This document shows positions 9,510 through 18,314 of a DNA stretch of 64,000 nt, one piece after another. Under the pieces are notes generated by a model. It saw only the letters and a program-made list of their open reading frames with translations, made no database searches and was not told the origin of the DNA. Every line of letters begins with the position of its first letter. Positions within the stretch are counted from its first letter, which is position 1. Position numbers and translations under genes: made by a program. The DNA comes from Dyella lipolytica (GTDB lineage Bacteria > Pseudomonadota > Gammaproteobacteria > Xanthomonadales > Rhodanobacteraceae): contig NZ_BSNQ01000003.1 in assembly GCF_030160075.1 (NCBI RefSeq), positions 1,734,328 through 1,798,327 on the forward strand, written 5' to 3'.

Positions 9510-10826
9510 TCAGTCCACCAGGGTCGGTTGCCGCACAGCGCAGTGGTCGACACAGCGCGCAATCGTTTCGAAGTCGTCCAAGCCATACCAGAACACTTTC
9601 CAGCGTTCCTGCTTGTAGCAACCGTCCGATTCGGCGTAATAGAAATGATTGATCTGGTTGCCATGACGCGAGCGCCAGAACAGGCGCGGATTTTCCTCGC
9701 GCATCACCAGCCATACCGCGCGGCCCAGACCTTCGCCTTGCGCGTCGTCGAGCACGGCAAACTTGTCCAAATAAATCAGGCCGTCCTGGTCGGTAAGAAT
9801 CATCGCCGCGCGATAGTTTTCGCTGACGTAGATTCTGTAAGGCGTGGTGCGCTCGAAGTAGTCATCGACCACCTTGCGGCCGAAACTCGATTCGATCAGC
9901 GTGCGCATGCGCGCGCGATCCACACCTTCCCAGCTTTCGAAACGGAAGACTTTCTCGCCACGACGCACCAGCGTGCCCGAACCCTTGTGCGTGAACAATT
10001 CTTTCGCCAGTTCCGCCGGGCGAGTGATCGATACCGAGGACGTCAGCGGCAGGCTTTGCAGCAAGTCCGCGATCTGTTCGATCTTCACGCGCATGCCGCC
10101 GTTGATCCACGGCTGCGACATCAGGTGATCGTACTCCGTGCTGAGATTGATCGAGTCGATGATGCGACCCTGATCGTCAAGCAACCCACCGGTGCCGGTA
10201 AGAAACACGATCTTGTAGGGCTGCAGCATGCGCACCAGCTCGTTGGCGGCGAAGTCGGCGTTGATGTTGAGGAACTGACCTTCATCCGTCTCGCCCAGGC
10301 TGGCGATCACCGGTATGGAGCCGGCGCGCAAGCTGGCCTCGATCGGCGCCAGGTTGATGCTGTCGACCTTGCCTACCATGCCGTAGACGTCCTTATCCAG
10401 ATAATTGGACATGAACACGCCCGATGGCACTGACGTAGCGCGCGTATCCATCGCCTGCAGGGCTTCGACCAGACGCAAATTCTGTTGCTGGAAAACACGG
10501 CGTACGATGCCCAGCGCCTTGGGCGATGTCACGCGCAAGCCGTTGACGGTTTGCTTGGTGATGCCGGCAGCCTGGAGTTCTTCGTCGAGCTGTGGACCTG
10601 CACCATGGAGAACGATCGGCGTGAGGCCCACTTGCTGCAGAAAGGTCAGCGACGACGTCAGGTCATTCAGTTCATCGCGCAGCACCGCACCGCCGACTTT
10701 GACTACGGCGAAGCGCTTGGCATCCTGCTGCGAAAAGCGCTTGAGGTACTGCTGGATTTCCTTGGCGCTGCCCATGGCGGAGAGCAGGCGCACAATGGTC
10801 TGGCGAGTGTTTTTATGCGATTCCAC
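9510..10826 (-). CDS. argB: Bifunctional N-acetylglutamate synthase/kinase (NAGS/K, fused kinase-GNAT)
   Basis: This 438-residue protein has an amino-acid kinase domain at about 30-290 ([35 protein letters not shown]). A GNAT-type acetyltransferase domain follows at about 300-435 ([37 protein letters not shown]). This matches the Xanthomonas-type enzyme, which both makes N-acetylglutamate from glutamate and phosphorylates it, so no separate argA is needed. The start is GTG 10826, which fits the family N-terminus, and overlaps the argE' stop by 14 bp. Arginine feedback on the family is known; nothing here shows its strength. Confidence 0.93.
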   Translation of the reverse strand: MESHKNTRQTIVRLLSAMGSAKEIQQYLKRFSQQDAKRFAVVKVGGAVLRDELNDLTSSLTFLQQVGLTPIVLHGAGPQLDEELQAAGITKQTVNGLRVTSPKALGIVRRVFQQQNLRLVEALQAMDTRATSVPSGVFMSNYLDKDVYGMVGKVDSINLAPIEASLRAGSIPVIASLGETDEGQFLNINADFAANELVRMLQPYKIVFLTGTGGLLDDQGRIIDSINLSTEYDHLMSQPWINGGMRVKIEQIADLLQSLPLTSSVSITRPAELAKELFTHKGSGTLVRRGEKVFRFESWEGVDRARMRTLIESSFGRKVVDDYFERTTPYRIYVSENYRAAMILTDQDGLIYLDKFAVLDDAQGEGLGRAVWLVMREENPRLFWRSRHGNQINHFYYAESDGCYKQERWKVFWYGLDDFETIARCVDHCAVRQPTLVD

Positions 10827-11913
10827 GGTTCACGATCTCGTAGATGGTTGCGGCATACGTCTGCAATTGGTCGAGCGCGACCCATTCGTCGGCGGTGTGT
10901 GCCTGGGCGATATCGCCCGGCCCATATACGAACGAGATATAACCGCCCGCTGAAAACAGCGCGGCCTCGGTCCAGAAATTCACCGCGTTTCCCACCGATA
11001 TGCCCAGCTCGTCGGCGATATCGCGTGCCGCAAGGCGTCGCGCTTCTGCCGTGGCGATATCGCCAGCCGGCAGCGATACACCGCGGAAAAGCTCGGTATA
11101 GGTCACTGGTTGCGGCTCCACCAAACTGCGGAAGGTCTCCAGCAACCGGTCTGGATCCATGCTCGGCAGCGGACGAAAACCGAATCGCACATCGGCGGTC
11201 GGCGCGATCATGTTGGCCTTGATGCCACCCTCGACACGGCCGATGTTGAAACGCAACCCAGTAAGGCCACCGAAACGCTCGTGCGCCTGGCGTTCGACGT
11301 AATCGAGCGCCGCTGTACCCCAGCGCACCGTCTGGTGTAAGGCGCTGTCGCTGGGACGTTGTTCACCCGATGCATGACCGGCCTGCCCCGCAAAACTCAT
11401 CTGCACGGAATGGATGCCGCGATGCGCGAGCACGGCCTCTCCGCGGGTGGGCTCGGCGACGATGACGGCATCGTACGGATGACCTTCGCGCAGAAAGGCA
11501 GCGATGCAGCGCGGATCGTTGGCTTCCTCGTCGGTAGTCAGCAACAAGGCCATATCGCCTTCGCTCGCATTCGCTACCGCAACTAAGGCAGCCGCGGCAC
11601 CCTTGATATCGCAGGCACCGAGACCGATAGCGCGATCGTTCATGACCTGCAGCGTGTGCGGATCGGTCGTCCAGTGCGGCGAATCGGGCACCGTATCCAG
11701 GTGCACGTTGAACAGGTACTTCGGCTTACCGCGCACGGCGTAGAGCGTCACAGCGCCCGCGCCGTGATCGGTAACCGTCACGTCGAAGCCGGGAAGCTGT
11801 TCGCGCAGATAGTCGAAGATACCGCCGGTGCCGATCGCACGCGGCGGATTGCGTGTGTCGTAGCCGACCAGCGCTTTCAGATGCGTCAACGTCGCTTCGA
11901 GCAGCATGCTCAT
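10813..11913 (-). CDS. argE': N-acetyl-L-citrulline deacetylase (ArgE')
   Basis: This 366-residue M20-family metallopeptidase removes acetate from N-acetylcitrulline to give citrulline. Zn-ligand blocks are visible: [31 protein letters not shown] and [15 protein letters not shown] call it the acetylcitrulline enzyme rather than acetylornithine deacetylase because the sequence matches the Xanthomonas enzyme closely and the operon carries the matching transcarbamylase (argF'). ATG 11913 overlaps the argG stop (ATGA); a second ATG at 11907 has a better spaced GAGG and is possible. Confidence 0.88.
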   Translation of the reverse strand: MSMLLEATLTHLKALVGYDTRNPPRAIGTGGIFDYLREQLPGFDVTVTDHGAGAVTLYAVRGKPKYLFNVHLDTVPDSPHWTTDPHTLQVMNDRAIGLGACDIKGAAAALVAVANASEGDMALLLTTDEEANDPRCIAAFLREGHPYDAVIVAEPTRGEAVLAHRGIHSVQMSFAGQAGHASGEQRPSDSALHQTVRWGTAALDYVERQAHERFGGLTGLRFNIGRVEGGIKANMIAPTADVRFGFRPLPSMDPDRLLETFRSLVEPQPVTYTELFRGVSLPAGDIATAEARRLAARDIADELGISVGNAVNFWTEAALFSAGGYISFVYGPGDIAQAHTADEWVALDQLQTYAATIYEIVNRGIA

Positions 11914-13103
11914 CCTCGGTTGACCTCGGCCCACAAGGTGCTGCTCATGCCGAACAGTTTGATAAAGCCTTCCGCTTCGGCCACACCCCAGTCGGCGGCC
12001 TGCGCATAAGTCGCGCCCTTGGCGTTGAGGATGTGCTTGGACTCGATCGCAACGGCATTGACGATGCCACCCGACGTCTCCAGCATCACGTCGCCGTTGA
12101 CTTGCGATTGGCTCGACGCCAGGAAGGCCTCCAGATCGGTCTTCAGCGGGTCGTGGAAGAAACCTTCATAAACCAACTCCACCCACTTGCGCGCCACCTC
12201 GGGCTTGAAGCGGTTCTGTTGTTTGGTGAGTACAGCCTCTTCGAGCGCACGATGCGCGACGAGCAGCGCAGTGAGGCCTGGCGCTTCGAAAATGATACGT
12301 CCCTTCAGGCCGATGGTGGTGTCACCGGTGTAGATGCCGCGACCCACGCCGTACTGCGCCAGAAGGTTGTTGAGTTTGGCCAGCATCTTATGGCCGTCGA
12401 TCTTTTCGCCATCCAGCGCAACGGCTTCGCCATCGACGAAACTGATCTTCAGGCGAAGCGATTTGGATGGCCATTCGGCACGCGGCTTGCACCAGCCTAC
12501 GGCGCCTTCGCCCGGCGCCTGCCAACGATCGATCTCGCCGCCGGACATGGTCAGACCGAGCAAGTTTTCGTTGATGGTGTAGGCCTTCTGCTTGGCGCGC
12601 ACGCCGAAGCCGAGGTCCTCGAGATACTTCTGCTCGTAAGCGCGCACCTCGGTGTGTTCTTTCTGGATTTCGCGGATCGGCGCCACGATCTCGTAATCGC
12701 CCTGCGCTTTCACCGCGAGGTCGAAACGCACCTGGTCATTGCCCATGCCGGTGCAGCCATGTGCGATCGCCTTGGTGCCCAGCTGCGCGCAGCGCTTCAG
12801 CGCGGCATCCACGATCAGGTAACGGTCGGAAACCAGCAGCGGATACTGGCCCTGATAACCCTCGCCTGCCCATACGAATGGTTTCACAAAGCCATTCCAG
12901 ATCGCCGGACCGCCATCGACGGTGACGTGGCTGGCCGCCTTCAGCTCTTTGGCGCGCGCTTCGATATAGGCACGCTCGTCGGCGTCGACGCCGCCGGTAT
13001 CGGCGAACACAGTGTGCACAGCCCAACCGCGTTGCTGCAGATACGGGATGCAGAAACTCGTGTCGAGGCCACCGGAAAAGGCGAGAACGATATCTTTGCT
13101 CAT
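11910..13103 (-). CDS. argG: Argininosuccinate synthase
   Basis: ArgG (397 residues) condenses citrulline and aspartate with ATP. The N-terminal PP-loop is visible ([11 protein letters not shown] at 8-18), as are [13 protein letters not shown] and the family core. The start at ATG 13103 (MSKDIVLAF) cuts off about 160 upstream residues of the open frame, which only shadow the OsmC gene. It sits 44 bp after the OsmC-like gene and overlaps argE' by 4 bp. Confidence 0.96.
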   Translation of the reverse strand: MSKDIVLAFSGGLDTSFCIPYLQQRGWAVHTVFADTGGVDADERAYIEARAKELKAASHVTVDGGPAIWNGFVKPFVWAGEGYQGQYPLLVSDRYLIVDAALKRCAQLGTKAIAHGCTGMGNDQVRFDLAVKAQGDYEIVAPIREIQKEHTEVRAYEQKYLEDLGFGVRAKQKAYTINENLLGLTMSGGEIDRWQAPGEGAVGWCKPRAEWPSKSLRLKISFVDGEAVALDGEKIDGHKMLAKLNNLLAQYGVGRGIYTGDTTIGLKGRIIFEAPGLTALLVAHRALEEAVLTKQQNRFKPEVARKWVELVYEGFFHDPLKTDLEAFLASSQSQVNGDVMLETSGGIVNAVAIESKHILNAKGATYAQAADWGVAEAEGFIKLFGMSSTLWAEVNRG

Positions 13104-13147
13104 GATGCGTCGTCCAAAAGGGTTACTAATTAATAAGAGAAAGGGGT

Positions 13148-13624
13148 TTACACAGATTCGATGACAATGCGCGGTTCGCAGCGCACCGGAAAATTGACGG
13201 AGTTGGCGATGAAGCAGGCGTGATGGGCATCCTCGTGCACACTCGCGGCACGAACAGGGTCGCTCTCGGCCGTGATCGTCACCCGTGGGCGTAGCACGAC
13301 GTCGGTAAAGCGACCATCGTCTGTGCGTTCCACCAGCGTGCCTATGGCCGTGTCGACGTACGCAGTGACAACGACACCGGCGACAGCCGCCAAATGCAGG
13401 TACCAGAGCATGTGACAGCTGGATAGCGCGGCAACCAGCATGTCTTCCGGATTGTGCCGCGTTCCATCGCCACGGAAGGCGGCATCCGACGAACCGGCGA
13501 TGACGGGTTTGCCGACAACGTGCACTTCGTGCTCGCGTCCGTAACCCTGGTACGTTTTCGTGCCGTTGCCGTGATTGCCGGTCCATACCACTTCGACCGG
13601 ATACTGATGCTGCTTATGTCCCAT
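13148..13624 (-). CDS. OsmC-family protein
   Basis: This 158-residue OsmC/Ohr-fold protein has the two redox cysteines in [11 protein letters not shown] (about 70) and [10 protein letters not shown] (about 139). The family reduces organic peroxides with thiols. This branch is closer to the general OsmC-like proteins than to Ohr, whose true copy is at 55.9 kb. The start overlaps the end of the PaiB-like gene by 11 bp. It is carried in the arginine operon between argF' and argG without an obvious pathway role. Confidence 0.88.
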   Translation of the reverse strand: MGHKQHQYPVEVVWTGNHGNGTKTYQGYGREHEVHVVGKPVIAGSSDAAFRGDGTRHNPEDMLVAALSSCHMLWYLHLAAVAGVVVTAYVDTAIGTLVERTDDGRFTDVVLRPRVTITAESDPVRAASVHEDAHHACFIANSVNFPVRCEPRIVIESV

Positions 13625-14246
13625 CGCGACGCTCCTCGGCTTGTTGCATCAAATCCGCCAGCTCGCTGTCGCGCCGGCCCGCGCGCGCGTTCAGCCCTTG
13701 CAGAACGCCTGCGCGATTGGCATCGGGATGATTCTGGCTCAGCTTGAACTTGCCCTCGATGCGGTCGATCGAGATCTCGATGCCGACGATGGCGCGCAGC
13801 ATTTTTTCAATGTGATCCTCCGGCGCATCGCTGACATGCCAGGGTTTCGGCTGGTCGGCTTCATGGCGTTCGGTCAGTCTTTCGAGCAACTGGCGCAACC
13901 ACACTTTGTCGTCCGTGACACGCAGGCGGCCGTGCACGTGTACGACGGCGTAGTTCCAGGTCGGCACTTCACGGCCTGTCTCATGTTTACTCGGATACCA
14001 GTTGGGACTGATGTAGCCGTCGGCAGCCTGGAAGATGACCAGCACTTGCGCGCCATCCGCCTTCGCTAGCTCGTTGCCACGCGCGACATGGCCATGCAGC
14101 AACTTGTCGCTGATCAGCTCGAACGGCAGATGATTGGCAACCAACTCCTCGGCGCCACGCATGACGATGGTGCCAAACGGGTAATCGCGAATCAGTGCGT
14201 GCAGCACGTCGACGCGGGTTTCGTGAAAAGATCCAGGCAAGTACAT
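13614..14246 (-). CDS. PaiB-type FMN-binding protein
   Basis: This 210-residue protein of the PaiB/FMN-binding split-barrel family starts MYLPGSFHETR. It contains the typical SPNWYPSKHETGREVPTWNYA-like core (about 80-100) and the C-terminal EGKFKLSQNH. Members were named as negative regulators in Bacillus, but many look like flavin enzymes. Function here is open. It lies 22 bp after argF' in the same operon. Confidence 0.85.
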   Translation of the reverse strand: MYLPGSFHETRVDVLHALIRDYPFGTIVMRGAEELVANHLPFELISDKLLHGHVARGNELAKADGAQVLVIFQAADGYISPNWYPSKHETGREVPTWNYAVVHVHGRLRVTDDKVWLRQLLERLTERHEADQPKPWHVSDAPEDHIEKMLRAIVGIEISIDRIEGKFKLSQNHPDANRAGVLQGLNARAGRRDSELADLMQQAEERRDGT

Positions 14247-14268
14247 GGCGTGTCCGTACCTCTATCGC

Positions 14269-15276
14269 TTATCGCTGTGCGATGAGTGAGGCCATCACCG
14301 CCTTCTGCACATGCAGGCGGTTTTCGGCTTCATCGATGGCGATGCAAGCGGGTGAATCCATCACCGCATCGGTTGCCTTGATGTTCCGGCGCAACGGCAG
14401 GCAGTGGCTGAAAACGCCATTGTTGGTCAGCGCCATCTTCGCCTCGTCGACGATGAAATGCTTGTGTGCGTCGCGGATCGGCTTTTCGTTCTCCCAATGA
14501 CCGAAGAACGGTAACGCGCCCCAGCTCTTCGCATAGACCACATCGGCGCCGCGATAGGCTTCCTCGATGTTGTGGCTGACCTTGAGCGAGCCGCCGTTTT
14601 CCTTAGCGTTCTGCGCGCCGAACGCCATGTAGCGTTCGTCCAGCACATAGTCGGGTGTTGGGCACAACAACGTAACGTCCATGCCCATCTTGGTGGCGAT
14701 CAGCAAAGCCGAATTGGCTACCGCTGTGTTCAGCGGCTTGGGATGGTAGGTCCAGGTAAGCACGTACTTGCGGCCGGTGAGATCCCCGAACCGTTCTTTC
14801 AGCGCCAGCGCGTGCGCCAGCTCCTGGCACGGGTGAGTGATCGTTTCCATGTTGATCACCGGCACCGTGGCATGTTGGGCGAACGCCTTGATCACGGCGT
14901 CTTCGCGGTCAACCGACCAGTCCTGGAACTTCGGAAAGGCACGCACTGCGATGAGATCCACGTAGCGGCTCAATACACGCGCGACCTCGGCGATGTGTTC
15001 TTCCGCCTCGCCGTCCATCACGACGTTCGGGCGGAATTCGATCGGCCATGCATCCTTGCCGGGCGAGAGCACGATGGCGTGGCCACCCAGATGAAACGCG
15101 CCAAGCTCGAAACTCGTGCGCGTACGCATCGACGGATTGAAGAACAGTAACGCCACCGACTTGCCAGCAAGCTGCTGACCGCGCGGCGAGCGCTTGAACG
15201 CAGTGGCCTGTTCCAGCAACGCGTCGATGTCGGCGCGACTGTAATCCTGCGTGGTGAGAAAGTGACGAAGCGACAT
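14269..15276 (-). CDS. argF': N-acetylornithine carbamoyltransferase (AOTCase)
   Basis: This 335-residue transcarbamylase is specific for N-acetylornithine and makes N-acetylcitrulline. The carbamoyl-phosphate loop SMRTRTSFE is at 49-57 and HPCQELAHAL at about 148-157. Glu92 in GEAEEHIAEV is the residue known to set acetylornithine preference, and Lys300 in LRRNIKATDAV aligns with the carboxylated lysine of the Xanthomonas enzyme. Ordinary ornithine transcarbamylases lack this Glu92 block. ATG 15276 (MSLRHFLTT) is preceded by GGAG. It is the first gene of the operon and lies directly behind a terminator hairpin and a leader ORF. Confidence 0.93.
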   Translation of the reverse strand: MSLRHFLTTQDYSRADIDALLEQATAFKRSPRGQQLAGKSVALLFFNPSMRTRTSFELGAFHLGGHAIVLSPGKDAWPIEFRPNVVMDGEAEEHIAEVARVLSRYVDLIAVRAFPKFQDWSVDREDAVIKAFAQHATVPVINMETITHPCQELAHALALKERFGDLTGRKYVLTWTYHPKPLNTAVANSALLIATKMGMDVTLLCPTPDYVLDERYMAFGAQNAKENGGSLKVSHNIEEAYRGADVVYAKSWGALPFFGHWENEKPIRDAHKHFIVDEAKMALTNNGVFSHCLPLRRNIKATDAVMDSPACIAIDEAENRLHVQKAVMASLIAQR

Positions 15277-15299
15277 CGTTGACTCCAGTCCGAAAAAGC

Positions 15300-15326
15300 A
15301 AAAAACCCGGCGCAAAGGCCGGGTTT
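15300..15326 (-). terminator. Intrinsic terminator in the argF' leader (attenuator terminator)
   Basis: Read on the minus strand, a perfect 9-bp stem AAACCCGGC / GCCGGGTTT (15326-15318 and 15311-15303) closes a 6-base loop and runs into six T's. It lies 24 bp before the argF' ATG, inside the leader rather than after a gene. Its 5' arm is also complementary to the end of the upstream leader ORF. Confidence 0.8.
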
Positions 15327-15369
15327 AGTCGTCGTATACACATGCAACGTGGCGACAGCCTACCCGGCC
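15317..15369 (-). promoter_or_regulatory. Candidate antiterminator of the argF' attenuator
   Basis: GGCCGGGT (15369-15362, minus strand, the last codons and stop of the leader ORF) is exactly complementary to ACCCGGCC (15324-15317), which is the 5' arm of the terminator. The two structures cannot form together. A ribosome stopped at the early Arg codons leaves the antiterminator free; one that reaches the stop codon would cover it. Confidence 0.5.
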
Positions 15370-15464
15370 GAATGTCGGTCCAGCGGTCGACGCGCACGCG
15401 ATGTCATGCCAGCGGCCATGCGGGCGCTGGTAAGCACGGTAGCGGTATAGACGGCTGCGGACAT
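15360..15464 (-). CDS. Putative 34-residue arginine leader peptide
   Basis: A short frame from ATG 15464 to TAG 15360 lies between the terminator of the upstream gene and the argF' attenuator. It encodes five arginines in 34 residues, four of them near the end in the run SRARRPLDRHSAG (codons CGT, CGT, CGA, CGA). Its last codons plus stop contain GGCCGGGT, which pairs perfectly with ACCCGGCC of the terminator's 5' arm. Upstream ribosome-site bases are weak. Arg codons are common in such G+C-rich DNA, so the coding claim rests mainly on the matching RNA structure. Confidence 0.45.
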   Translation of the reverse strand: MSAAVYTATVLTSARMAAGMTSRARRPLDRHSAG

Positions 15465-15517
15465 GGGGCTTCCGGGTGGTTGAACTTTAATCATGACTGG
15501 ATCTTCGTTGCCGTGCA

Positions 15518-15561
15518 ACAAAAAATTAAAGGCGACCGTGCCTAGGGCAACGGTCGCCTTT
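15518..15561 (-). terminator. Intrinsic terminator after the glycine-zipper gene
   Basis: A perfect 12-bp stem AAAGGCGACCGT / ACGGTCGCCTTT (15561-15550 and 15539-15528) has a 10-base loop. On the minus strand it is followed by AATTTTTTG. It ends the glycine-zipper transcript 20 bp after its stop and separates it from the argF' leader. Confidence 0.9.
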
Positions 15562-15580
15562 GGAAGGCACGTTCGACGGT

Positions 15581-16153
15581 TCAGTCCGCCGGCGAAACGC
15601 TCACCCGCACGCGCAGACGCTCGCCGGGGTCGTAACTCAGACGCGACATATAGACATCGCCGTGATAGCGATACTCGACATCGTAGCCGATGATCTGGCG
15701 CTGCTCACTGACCTGGGTCCCCGGTTGGCAGACGGTCTGGTTGGAAACCGTGGAGCTACCCCCGCTGGCCACCGAGTTGCCGACCGCGCCACCGACCACG
15801 GCGCCACCCACGGTGGCGGCCGTGTTGCCACGGCCATGGCCGATGGTGCTGCCGAGCACGCCGCCAACGACGGCGCCCAGCACCGTGCCGATGCCCTTGT
15901 TGCTGGGTGTCTGCTGGACCACCTGCTGGTCATAGCACTGCTGCGTTGGCGTTGCGGTACGCGCCACTCCGTAGACCGGGTCCACACGCAACACATCGGC
16001 CCAGGCATAGTGCGCATTGTCAGCACCCGGCGGAGGCGCACCGGCTCCCTGGGGCGGTGGCGGCGGATAACCATAACCGCCGTCCTGCGCCATCACGCCG
16101 GTGGATACCACGGCGAGTGCAAGCAGGGGAACCAACAGCATCTTTCTGTTCAC
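15581..16153 (-). CDS. Glycine-zipper (2TM) envelope protein
   Basis: This 190-residue exported protein has a signal peptide at 1-22 (ends GVMAQ), then a Pro/Gly-rich linker. A glycine-zipper block follows at about 85-125 (GIGTVLGAVVGGVLGSTIG, then a second GGAVVGGAVG), as in the 17-kDa surface-antigen/SlyB-like group. The C-terminal domain has a QRQIIGYDVEYRY-type strand. Role in the outer membrane is likely but unproven. The start is GTG 16153 with GGAGG eight bases upstream; the TTG at 16168 would overlap that site. It is a monocistronic unit with its own terminator. Confidence 0.82.
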   Translation of the reverse strand: MNRKMLLVPLLALAVVSTGVMAQDGGYGYPPPPPQGAGAPPPGADNAHYAWADVLRVDPVYGVARTATPTQQCYDQQVVQQTPSNKGIGTVLGAVVGGVLGSTIGHGRGNTAATVGGAVVGGAVGNSVASGGSSTVSNQTVCQPGTQVSEQRQIIGYDVEYRYHGDVYMSRLSYDPGERLRVRVSVSPAD

Positions 16154-16376
16154 AGATAACCTCCACAAGGGGGCATGAAAAGCGCCATTTGCGCATAGTG
16201 GGATTGCAGCAAACGCACGCTGAATCCAGGCTTAGAACTGCCGTAACTAAATGAGCTGTTCACGGCCTCCGCTCACAGTCTTCAGGACACAGGTTCCCAT
16301 ACATGCACACAGCTGTGCCGCAAGACCTTGATAAGATGACCGACTAACCCGCGCCACCACCCTCGGACCACGCATC

Positions 16377-17753
16377 ATGCCGATCTCGCTCTACAACAGC
16401 CTCAGCCGTCGCCTCGAGCCCTTTGCGCCGCTCGATCCGAACCGGGTGACGGTGTACCTGTGCGGGCCGACGGTCTACAGCTATGTGCATATCGGCAATG
16501 CGCGCGGTCCGGTCGTGTTCGATGTGCTGGTCAAGCTCTTGCGCCGGCACCACCCGCGCGTGGTCTACGCACGCAACATCACCGACGTCGACGACAAGAT
16601 CAACGCCGCCTCGCTGGAACAAGGCGTGCCGATCGGAACCATCACCGGACGCTTCAGCCAGGCCTACAAGGAAGACATGGCCGGGCTGGGCATCTCGCCG
16701 CCGGACATCGAGCCTTATGCCACCGCGCATATCGGCCAGATCATCACGATGATCGAAACCTTGATTGCCAGCGAGCATGCTTATGCGGCGGAAGGGCATG
16801 TGCTATTCGACGTCGGCTCCTATCCCGCCTACGGTGCGCTATCGGGTCGCGATACCGATGAGCTGATCGCGGGCGCCCGGGTCGAGGTCGCTCCCTACAA
16901 GAGAAATCCCACCGATTTCGTGCTGTGGAAACCTTCGACTCCCGAACTGCCTGGTTGGGACAGCCCGTGGGGCCGCGGCCGACCCGGCTGGCACATCGAG
17001 TGCTCGGCGATGAGCGCCGCGCACCTGGGCGAAACCATCGACATCCATGCCGGTGGCGTGGATCTGGTGTTTCCGCACCACGAGAATGAAATCGCGCAGT
17101 CCACCTGCGCCCACGGCGGCAAGGTGTTCGCGCGGTGGTGGCTGCACAACGGCATGCTCACCTTCGACGGGCGCAAGATGTCCAAATCGCTGGGCAACGT
17201 GCTGCACGTGCACGAGTTGCTCAAGATGCATCCGCCGGAAGCGCTGCGCCTGCTGTTGCTGCGCGGCCACTACCGCCAGCCCCTGGACTGGTCGGACGCC
17301 GCCATCGCACAGTCGATCAGCACCCTGGATGGCTGGTATCGCGTATTGCGCGAACTGAGCGATATCGCCCTCGATCCGGATCAGCCGCTGCCGGTGCCCG
17401 AGCGCCTGGAAGCAGCGTTGTGCGACGACCTGAATACGCCGCAAGCGCTGGCCGAACTCGTTGTGCTCGCCGATGCCGCGCGGCAAACGCCCACGGCCGC
17501 GTCCAAAGCCGCCCTGCTCGGCGGCGGTGCCGTGCTTGGCCTGTTGCAGGACGATCCGGAGGCGTGGTTCAAGCGCGCCAGCGGCGGCGCCGTGGATGCC
17601 GATCGCGTCGAAGCCCTGCTGGAGGAGCGCCGTACGGCTCGTGCGGCACGTGATTTCGCTCGAGCAGACGCCATCCGCAAGGAGCTGAGCGGCATGGGTG
17701 TGGTGATCGAAGATGGGGCTCAGGGCACACGCTGGAGCGTTTCGAAGCATTGA
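16377..17753 (+). CDS. cysS: Cysteinyl-tRNA synthetase
   Basis: CysRS (458 residues) charges tRNA-Cys. It has the class I HIGN motif (HIGNARG at about 39-45), KMSKS ([10 protein letters not shown]) and the Zn ligands (CGPTVY, then WHIECSAM and HHENE). Length is normal. The 223 bp upstream, back to the divergent glycine-zipper gene, hold promoter space and a small palindrome (CACAGCTGTG) but no gene. sufE follows 41 bp downstream. Confidence 0.97.
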   Translation: MPISLYNSLSRRLEPFAPLDPNRVTVYLCGPTVYSYVHIGNARGPVVFDVLVKLLRRHHPRVVYARNITDVDDKINAASLEQGVPIGTITGRFSQAYKEDMAGLGISPPDIEPYATAHIGQIITMIETLIASEHAYAAEGHVLFDVGSYPAYGALSGRDTDELIAGARVEVAPYKRNPTDFVLWKPSTPELPGWDSPWGRGRPGWHIECSAMSAAHLGETIDIHAGGVDLVFPHHENEIAQSTCAHGGKVFARWWLHNGMLTFDGRKMSKSLGNVLHVHELLKMHPPEALRLLLLRGHYRQPLDWSDAAIAQSISTLDGWYRVLRELSDIALDPDQPLPVPERLEAALCDDLNTPQALAELVVLADAARQTPTAASKAALLGGGAVLGLLQDDPEAWFKRASGGAVDADRVEALLEERRTARAARDFARADAIRKELSGMGVVIEDGAQGTRWSVSKH

Positions 17754-17782
17754 CGGTTCGGCCCGGCTAAGGCGAACCGCGC

Positions 17783-17797
17783 GATAATAGACACATG
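17783..17797 (+). promoter_or_regulatory. Possible leaderless promoter -10 for sufE
   Basis: GATAAT (17783-17788) is followed by six bases (AGACAC) and the ATG at 17795, the same spacing as at 584 and 51524. There is no Shine-Dalgarno. The -35 is not evident. Confidence 0.35.
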
Positions 17798-18223
17798 AAT
17801 ACGATTGCCAACGTCAGCGCCGCCCAGGCCCAGCAAGATATCGCCGAAGAATTCGCCTTCTTCAGCGACTGGACCGAGCGCTACCAATACCTGATCGACC
17901 TCGGCAAACAGCTGCCGCCCTTCCCCGATGCCTGGAAAACCGAGGCGCACCGCGTGCACGGTTGCCAATCCATGGTGTGGCTGGTGCCGAGCGGCGACGC
18001 TTCGCTCATGCATTTCGACGCCACCAGCGACTCGGCCATCGTCTCGGGATTGATCGCCCTGGTGTTGCGTGTGTACTCCGACCGCTCCGCCGCGGAGATC
18101 GTCGCCACCGAACCTGCGTTTATCCAGCAAATCGGCTTGGCCAAGCATCTGTCGCCCACGCGCTCGAACGGCTTGGCGGCGATGTTGGCGAAGCTGAAAG
18201 CGTACGCCGCCGAAAAACTGTAG
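17795..18223 (+). CDS. sufE: Cysteine desulfuration protein SufE
   Basis: SufE (142 residues) takes persulfide sulfur from the SufS desulfurase and passes it to the SufBCD scaffold for Fe-S assembly. The acceptor cysteine lies in RVHGCQSMVWL at about 57. The first 15 residues extend the family N-terminus slightly. The other suf genes are not in the window; an IscA-type carrier is at 41.2 kb. Confidence 0.92.
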   Translation: MNTIANVSAAQAQQDIAEEFAFFSDWTERYQYLIDLGKQLPPFPDAWKTEAHRVHGCQSMVWLVPSGDASLMHFDATSDSAIVSGLIALVLRVYSDRSAAEIVATEPAFIQQIGLAKHLSPTRSNGLAAMLAKLKAYAAEKL

Positions 18224-18258
18224 GGCAGCGCCCGCGGGGCGAGTCCAGACCTCAACGC

Positions 18259-18284
18259 AGAACCCCGCACGATGGCGGGGTTCT
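18259..18284. terminator. Hairpin between convergent sufE and dksA
   Basis: A perfect 10-bp stem AGAACCCCGC / GCGGGGTTCT with a 6-base loop sits between the two converging genes. T-runs on either side are weak, so it may end transcription poorly or only protect ends. Confidence 0.5.
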
Positions 18285-18314
18285 GGTTATTCGAAAACGC
18301 CTAGGCATTCCGGT

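Noticed and set aside
9168-10433. Plus-strand frame of 421 codons opposite argC and argB
   Set aside because: It spans two genuine genes on the other strand and has the composition of a shadow frame.
11853-13133. Plus-strand frame of 426 codons opposite argG
   Set aside because: Shadow of argG; no start signal or motif.
11910-13586. Long 558-codon reading of argG
   Set aside because: The first 160 codons overlap the OsmC gene out of frame; family similarity starts at ATG 13103.
15018-15347. Alternative leader frames (TTG 15347 or ATG 15341) crossing the argF' terminator
   Set aside because: They have no stop before the terminator and run far into argF', so they do not fit an attenuation leader; the 15464-15360 frame does.
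15465-15527. ArgR operator upstream of the argF' leader
   Set aside because: The stretch around TCATGATTAAAG is AT-rich but does not form a convincing ARG box pair.
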